DNA from: an uncultured Prevotella sp.
Lineage (GTDB): Bacteria > Bacteroidota > Bacteroidia > Bacteroidales > Bacteroidaceae
DNA: 9,497 nucleotides
Reading direction: 5' to 3'
Assembly (NCBI GenBank): GCA_900548195.1
Contig: URJQ01000108.1
Coordinates: 1-9,497 of the forward strand
The notes beneath the pieces are model-generated. The model was not told where the DNA came from and did no database searches. It was given only the letters and a program-made list of their open reading frames with translations. Below are positions 6,165 through 9,497 of this stretch, piece by piece. The position numbers and the translations under genes are program-made. Each line of letters opens with the position of its first letter. Position 1 is the first letter of the stretch.

Positions 6165-7252
6165 TGAAAGTATTCCATATTATATGCAAATTAGATATAG
6201 GCGGTTCGGAGCGCGTTGCCATCAATATCGCCAAGCATAAGGACAATGATGTGGAACAACACATCGTGGAACTGATGCGTGGCAACTCCGCATTCACCAA
6301 GGGAATCATCAGCGAACTGGAAGAAAACGGCATTCCATACCATAGGTCTTGCTTGCCAGTGCTCTTCGAATGGCATTACGTGATGCAGAAGATTATCGCC
6401 ATGCTCTTCCCCCTCCGCTTCCTTTTTCTATGGTTGAAACATCGTCCTGACGTGATACACTGCCACACAGAGATGCCCGAAATGGCTGTTTGGCTTTCAT
6501 TGAAGATGATGCCTTTCATCAATATCAAGGTGGTACGCACCATACACAATACCAAACTATGGACCGGCATGGCGCATACAGGCGCAAGAGTGGAAAAATT
6601 CATGCAGAAGCGAAATGCCAACATTGCCATTTCCGACAACGTAAAGAAGGCTTACACCAGCATTTATGGAGGCAATCCGCCCATCATCTACAATGGCGTT
6701 GCGCCAGTGGAGCAATCCATCTATCAAGGTTTGATTGAGGGAAAGACTAACATCTGCTTTGCCGGACGACTGGAAGAGCAGAAAGGCATATCCACGCTCT
6801 GCGAGATTATCGAGAGACTAAAGGACGACACAAGGTATCATTTCCACATCTTCGGCAGTGGCAGACTCCAGTCTCTCATCGACGATATCAGCCATCTGCC
6901 TAACGTATCCGTCAGCGGACCGCTCAATGGCATTGCCTCATATCTCGGCTCATTCGATTATGTCATCATGCCTTCCATCCATGAGGGCCTCAGCATCTTT
7001 GCCCTGGAAGCGTCATTCAATGGTGCTCCACTATTGATAAACCGCTGCGACGGTCTTGCCGACACCTTGCCGGAGGACTGGCCCCTCGCTGTCAACGGCA
7101 ATAATATAGACCAATGGATGGAGATATTCCAGCATAAAATCTCTTCCACTGACAGGAATATCCTGAAATCACAAGCCCTCACATACGTCAAGTCACGCTT
7201 CTCCATCGAGATAATGCAGACGGAATATGTCAAAGTATATCGCCGCGACTAA
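6161..7252 (+). CDS. GT4-type glycosyltransferase (second of pair)
   Basis: A 363-residue GT-B glycosyltransferase of the GT4 type. KLDIGGSERVAINIA (10-24) is the N-terminal GGxE/R loop, RPDVIHCHTEMPE (95-107) and RTIHN (126-130) are the typical second and third strands, and IIYNGV (175-180) marks the domain linker. CFAGRLEEQKG (199-209; R203, K208) is the nucleotide-phosphate site, FGSG (231-234) follows, and HEGLSIFALE (274-283; E275, E283) is the EX7E motif. Full length for the family and with no signal peptide, so likely a cytoplasmic membrane-associated enzyme extending a lipid-linked oligosaccharide. The start is either ATG 6161 (ATGA overlap with the upstream stop) or the adjacent ATG 6164; sequence alone does not decide. 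It is the last gene of its transcription unit: a new promoter appears about 80 bases after its stop. No strong terminator hairpin follows it. Confidence 0.9.
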   Translation: MMKVFHIICKLDIGGSERVAINIAKHKDNDVEQHIVELMRGNSAFTKGIISELEENGIPYHRSCLPVLFEWHYVMQKIIAMLFPLRFLFLWLKHRPDVIHCHTEMPEMAVWLSLKMMPFINIKVVRTIHNTKLWTGMAHTGARVEKFMQKRNANIAISDNVKKAYTSIYGGNPPIIYNGVAPVEQSIYQGLIEGKTNICFAGRLEEQKGISTLCEIIERLKDDTRYHFHIFGSGRLQSLIDDISHLPNVSVSGPLNGIASYLGSFDYVIMPSIHEGLSIFALEASFNGAPLLINRCDGLADTLPEDWPLAVNGNNIDQWMEIFQHKISSTDRNILKSQALTYVKSRFSIEIMQTEYVKVYRRD

Positions 7253-7333
7253 ACGCATGAGATTTCATTGTAACTCTGTAGCCAAATAATGTTAAAGCCC
7301 TCATCCTGCTATAGATAATTCGAAAAAAAACAC

Positions 7334-7341
7334 TATCTTTG
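7334..7341 (+). promoter_or_regulatory. Putative -7 box (TATCTTTG) for the AAA-ATPase gene
   Basis: Perfect TAnnTTTG match 87 bases before the ATG at 7428. A clear TTG at -33 is missing (7311-7313 is ATA). The leader element begins 8 bases downstream, as in the promoter at 4731. Confidence 0.6.
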
Positions 7342-7348
7342 TATTCAT

Positions 7349-7392
7349 AAGTAGGTGATTAGAATTATTTTTATAATAGCTATTACCTACTT
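7349..7392 (-). repeat. Leader element with AAGTAGGTRAT terminal inverted repeats (short form, opposite orientation)
   Basis: Arms AAGTAGGTGAT (7349-7359) and ATTACCTACTT (7382-7392) form an 11-bp RNA stem with one G-U pair. Inside, ATTATTTTTATAAT (7364-7377) forms a small nested hairpin. Read on the - strand, it aligns with the ends of the element at 4746-4831. Confidence 0.75.
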
Positions 7393-7427
7393 TACCTTCT
7401 TATATTATCGACTAAACCATCTGCATT

Positions 7428-8996
7428 ATGACAAGAAAACTATATCCCATAGGAATACAGACTTTTGAGCGCATACGTCAGGAGAATAATGTCTATATAG
7501 ACAAGACAGAGTATGTGTATCACATGACTCATGCAGATGGCAGATTCTTCTTTCTTAACCGTCCACGCCGTTTCGGAAAGTCACTATTAGTTTCTACCTT
7601 CAAGAGTTATTTTGAGGGTAGAAAAGACTTATTCAAGGGACTTGCTATAGAACACCTTGAGAAAGAATGGAATGAATACCCTGTACTACATTTCAGTTTG
7701 GCAGGCGGAAAGCATATCAAGAAAGAGCAACTGGAAGAATACCTCTTGTTTATCCTAAAAAACAATGAGGACCGCTTCGGAATAGAATGTGACTCATGCG
7801 ACCCTAACGTGCGACTTCTCAATCTGATAACAGCAGTACACAGCAAGACGGGCAAGCAGGTGGTAATACTCATTGACGAATATGATGCACCACTACTTGA
7901 CGTAGCTCATCAGGAAAAAAGCTTGGAAGAACTGCGTTACGTCATGCGGAATTTCTATAGTCCGCTGAAAGATTGCGAACCTATCCTGCGCTTCGTATTC
8001 CTCACGGGCATAACAAAGTTTTCCCAACTCAGCATCTTCAGCGAGCTCAATAATATAAATAATGTGAGTATGGACATTCCTTATGCTGGCATTTGCGGCA
8101 TCACACAGGAAGAACTATTGACACAGATGAGCGATGACATCGACAGACTTGCCGAAAAACAGGAACTGACAAGAGAAGAAACAATCAGTCAACTCAAACG
8201 TCACTACGATGGATACCATTTCTGCTGGCCATCACCTGATGTGTTCAATCCATATAGTTTACTAAACTGTTTCTCTAAACAAGAAATCAATTCCTACTGG
8301 TTTGGGTCTGGCACACCAACTTATCTCATCAATATGATGAGGAAATTCGATGTCATGCCTTCAACCATACATAAGATGATGGCAAAAGCTTCTGCCTTTG
8401 ATGCTCCTACTGAGAACATGAAAACCATAACTCCACTGCTCTATCAGAGTGGTTATATCACCATTAAGGATTATGATAAAATGTCTCAGATATACACCCT
8501 CGACATCCCTAACAATGAAATACTCGTGGGACTGTATGAGAGCTTATTGCCTAATTATCTCAACAACCTCACCGACCAGGGAAACGTAGCCATCGCACAA
8601 ATGTCTGTAATGATAAGAAAAGGCGATATTGATGGTGGATTACAGTTGATAAAAGATTTTCTGGAGACAGTGCCTTACTGCGATAATACGAACTACGAGG
8701 GACATTATCAGCAGATGTTTTACATCATATTCGCTCTACTTACCGACTATCAAATCAATGTGGAGCAACGCATCGCAAAAGGCAGAATAGACTCTGTGCT
8801 GGAAACTTCCACACATATCTATATCATAGAAATGAAATTCAACAAATCGGCTCACGAAGCTCTTGCGCAGATTAACGATAAACAGTACGCTATTGCTTTC
8901 GAGAAAAAAGGTAAAACGATAGTAAAAGTGGGACTCAACTTTAAGATTAGTAGAGGATGCAACACTTTGGAATGGGCAATAGAACAACTCTCCTGA
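7428..8996 (+). CDS. AAA-ATPase-like / PD-(D/E)XK nuclease-fold protein (PF09820 + DUF1703 type)
   Basis: A 522-residue two-domain protein. The N-terminal part is the AAA-ATPase-like domain: LYPIGIQTFERIRQENNVYI (5-24), then the family's P-loop variant NRPRRFGKSLL (44-54; K51, S52), Walker B VVILIDEYDAPLL (145-157; D150, E151), the sensor strand FVFLTGITKFS (189-199) and the YDGYHF...NPYSLL block (260-279). The C-terminal part has a PD-(D/E)XK core: E424, D455 in GRIDS, E468-x-K470 in IIEMKF, and Q481...Y487. All expected catalytic positions are present, so both domains look intact. The family is multi-copy in Bacteroidales genomes, and its cellular role is not established to my knowledge. 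Nuclease or DNA-mobility roles are guesses. The gene has its own TATCTTTG box and a leader of about 80 bases with an 11-bp stem. The start ATG at 7428 is followed by the family's usual short lead-in. It looks functionally unrelated to the flanking glycan genes. Confidence 0.88.
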   Translation: MTRKLYPIGIQTFERIRQENNVYIDKTEYVYHMTHADGRFFFLNRPRRFGKSLLVSTFKSYFEGRKDLFKGLAIEHLEKEWNEYPVLHFSLAGGKHIKKEQLEEYLLFILKNNEDRFGIECDSCDPNVRLLNLITAVHSKTGKQVVILIDEYDAPLLDVAHQEKSLEELRYVMRNFYSPLKDCEPILRFVFLTGITKFSQLSIFSELNNINNVSMDIPYAGICGITQEELLTQMSDDIDRLAEKQELTREETISQLKRHYDGYHFCWPSPDVFNPYSLLNCFSKQEINSYWFGSGTPTYLINMMRKFDVMPSTIHKMMAKASAFDAPTENMKTITPLLYQSGYITIKDYDKMSQIYTLDIPNNEILVGLYESLLPNYLNNLTDQGNVAIAQMSVMIRKGDIDGGLQLIKDFLETVPYCDNTNYEGHYQQMFYIIFALLTDYQINVEQRIAKGRIDSVLETSTHIYIIEMKFNKSAHEALAQINDKQYAIAFEKKGKTIVKVGLNFKISRGCNTLEWAIEQLS

Positions 8997-9377
8997 TGCG
9001 AGTTATGACCCATTGCAAAAGGGCATAATCACACATTCATAGTCGCATCACACTAATGAAATTGTTCGATTTTTCCATTTTTAGAAAACTATAGCAAAGC
9101 CATCTTATAACGATTTGATAATCAATAAATTGCAAAAGCATAGCTTTTAGACTGTAAAAGCATAGATATTACAGCCTAATAGCTATGCTTTTGCGTTGTA
9201 ATATCTATGCTTTTGCAGCATGAAAGCTTAGCTTTCGCCTCATGATAACTATTTTCTTACCCGTTTGTTCTGTTTTTCCTATACTCCGTTTGGCATAAAA
9301 ACAAAGCTGAAGATGGGTAGGAAAAATAGGGAATGCCTGCCTTATCACAGTCAAATAATTTGCCGTTTGAAAGCATT
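8997..9377. other. Gene-free region after the AAA-ATPase gene
   Basis: No credible protein gene. A stem TTATG(A)CCC/GGGCATAA at 9003-9028, just past the stop, could end transcription but has no U-run. 9030-9130 shows nothing I can name. The repeat cluster at 9132-9236 follows, and 9240-9377 is otherwise featureless. The open frame at 9265-9462 runs through the palindromic promoter and is rejected as a gene. Confidence 0.6.
9132..9236. repeat. Interleaved inverted-repeat cluster (A-B-A'-B' order) plus palindrome
   Basis: A = GCAAAAGCATAGCT (9132-9145) is the exact complement of A' (9181-9194). B (9153-9173) is complementary to B' (9197-9217) at 20 of 21, the odd pair being G-U in RNA. A and B share the core AAAAGCATAG, so each can also pair with the other's partner. 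AAAAGC-ATA-GCTTTT (9134-9148) and GAAAGCTTAGCTTTC (9222-9236) are local hairpins. Confidence 0.8.
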
Positions 9378-9446
9378 ACACAATGTTGTGTCACACAACT
9401 TTGTGCAACACAAACTTGTGTATATCATTTTTTTTGCTTATCTTTG
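9378..9446 (+). promoter_or_regulatory. Outward promoter with three phased 15-bp palindromic units
   Basis: Three consecutive 15-base units (9378-9392, 9393-9407, 9408-9422), each ACACAA-nn-TTGTGY-n. TTG at 9416-9418 lies exactly 20 bases before TATCTTTG (9439-9446), the same geometry as the promoter at 4708-4738. It should drive a gene beyond the right edge, with transcription starting near 9452. Confidence 0.65.
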
Positions 9447-9469
9447 CAGCGTGAATATATAAAACCCAG

Positions 9470-9497
9470 CTCAACTTTCGCAAGCTAAAAAAGCCCC
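9470..9497 (-). repeat. Dispersed inverted repeat, right copy (touches window end)
   Basis: Starts CTCAACTTTCGCAAG and ends AAAAAAGCCCC. Reverse complement of 4553-4580 with one mismatch. It lies in the presumed leader RNA of the promoter at 9439-9446. Confidence 0.85.

Noticed and set aside
9132..9236. Possible CRISPR array
   Set aside because: The repeats are inverted and interleaved, with no regularly spaced direct repeats and spacers, and no cas gene is present.
9265..9462. 65-codon + strand frame near the right edge
   Set aside because: It runs through the 15-bp palindromic units and the -7 box of the outward promoter, and its composition looks random.

Overview
The window looks like a chromosomal surface-polysaccharide or lipid-modification region from a Bacteroidales bacterium, most likely a Prevotella/Segatella relative. 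Three things suggest this. There are -7 boxes of the Bacteroidetes type (TAnnTTTG). Starts are preceded by A-rich leaders rather than Shine-Dalgarno sequences. The window also carries an AAA-ATPase/PD-(D/E)XK protein of a kind that is expanded in Bacteroidales. The genus assignment is inference. All credible genes are on the + strand.

Layout. 161-2896: two acyltransferase-3 family membrane proteins, then a HAD-IB phosphatase resembling PgpC/CicA lipid-phosphate phosphatases, which overlaps the second acyltransferase by 46 bases in another frame. 3030-4454: a polytopic membrane protein of unknown function with a lysine-rich soluble segment. 4455-4851: a non-coding stretch with a G/T-rich stem, a dispersed repeat arm, a promoter overlapped by a large palindrome, and a leader with terminal inverted repeats. 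4852-7252: a possible 29-codon leader ORF and two overlapping GT4-type glycosyltransferases. 7253-7427: a second promoter with a matching leader element. 7428-8996: the AAA-ATPase/nuclease-fold protein. 8997-9497: no gene, but a dense set of inverted repeats and a promoter reading out of the window.

Working together (inference): the glycosyltransferases build a cell-surface glycan, the acyltransferases decorate a glycan or lipid carrier, and the HAD protein acts on a membrane lipid phosphate. The AAA/nuclease gene has its own promoter and looks like an accessory insertion.

The most unusual content is non-coding. Gene blocks are bracketed by inverted repeats: 1241-1273/2898-2930 around the second acyltransferase and the HAD gene; 4801-4831/7348-7378 around the glycosyltransferase pair; 4553-4580/9470-9497 around the right half. 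Two promoters carry phased 15-bp palindromic units (two and three copies) that end at the same distance from the -7 box. Two other leaders begin with the same AAGTAGGTRAT terminal-inverted-repeat element, in opposite orientations, exactly 8 nt after the -7 box. I cannot tell from one sequence whether these are dispersed repeats, operators, RNA structures or inversion substrates.
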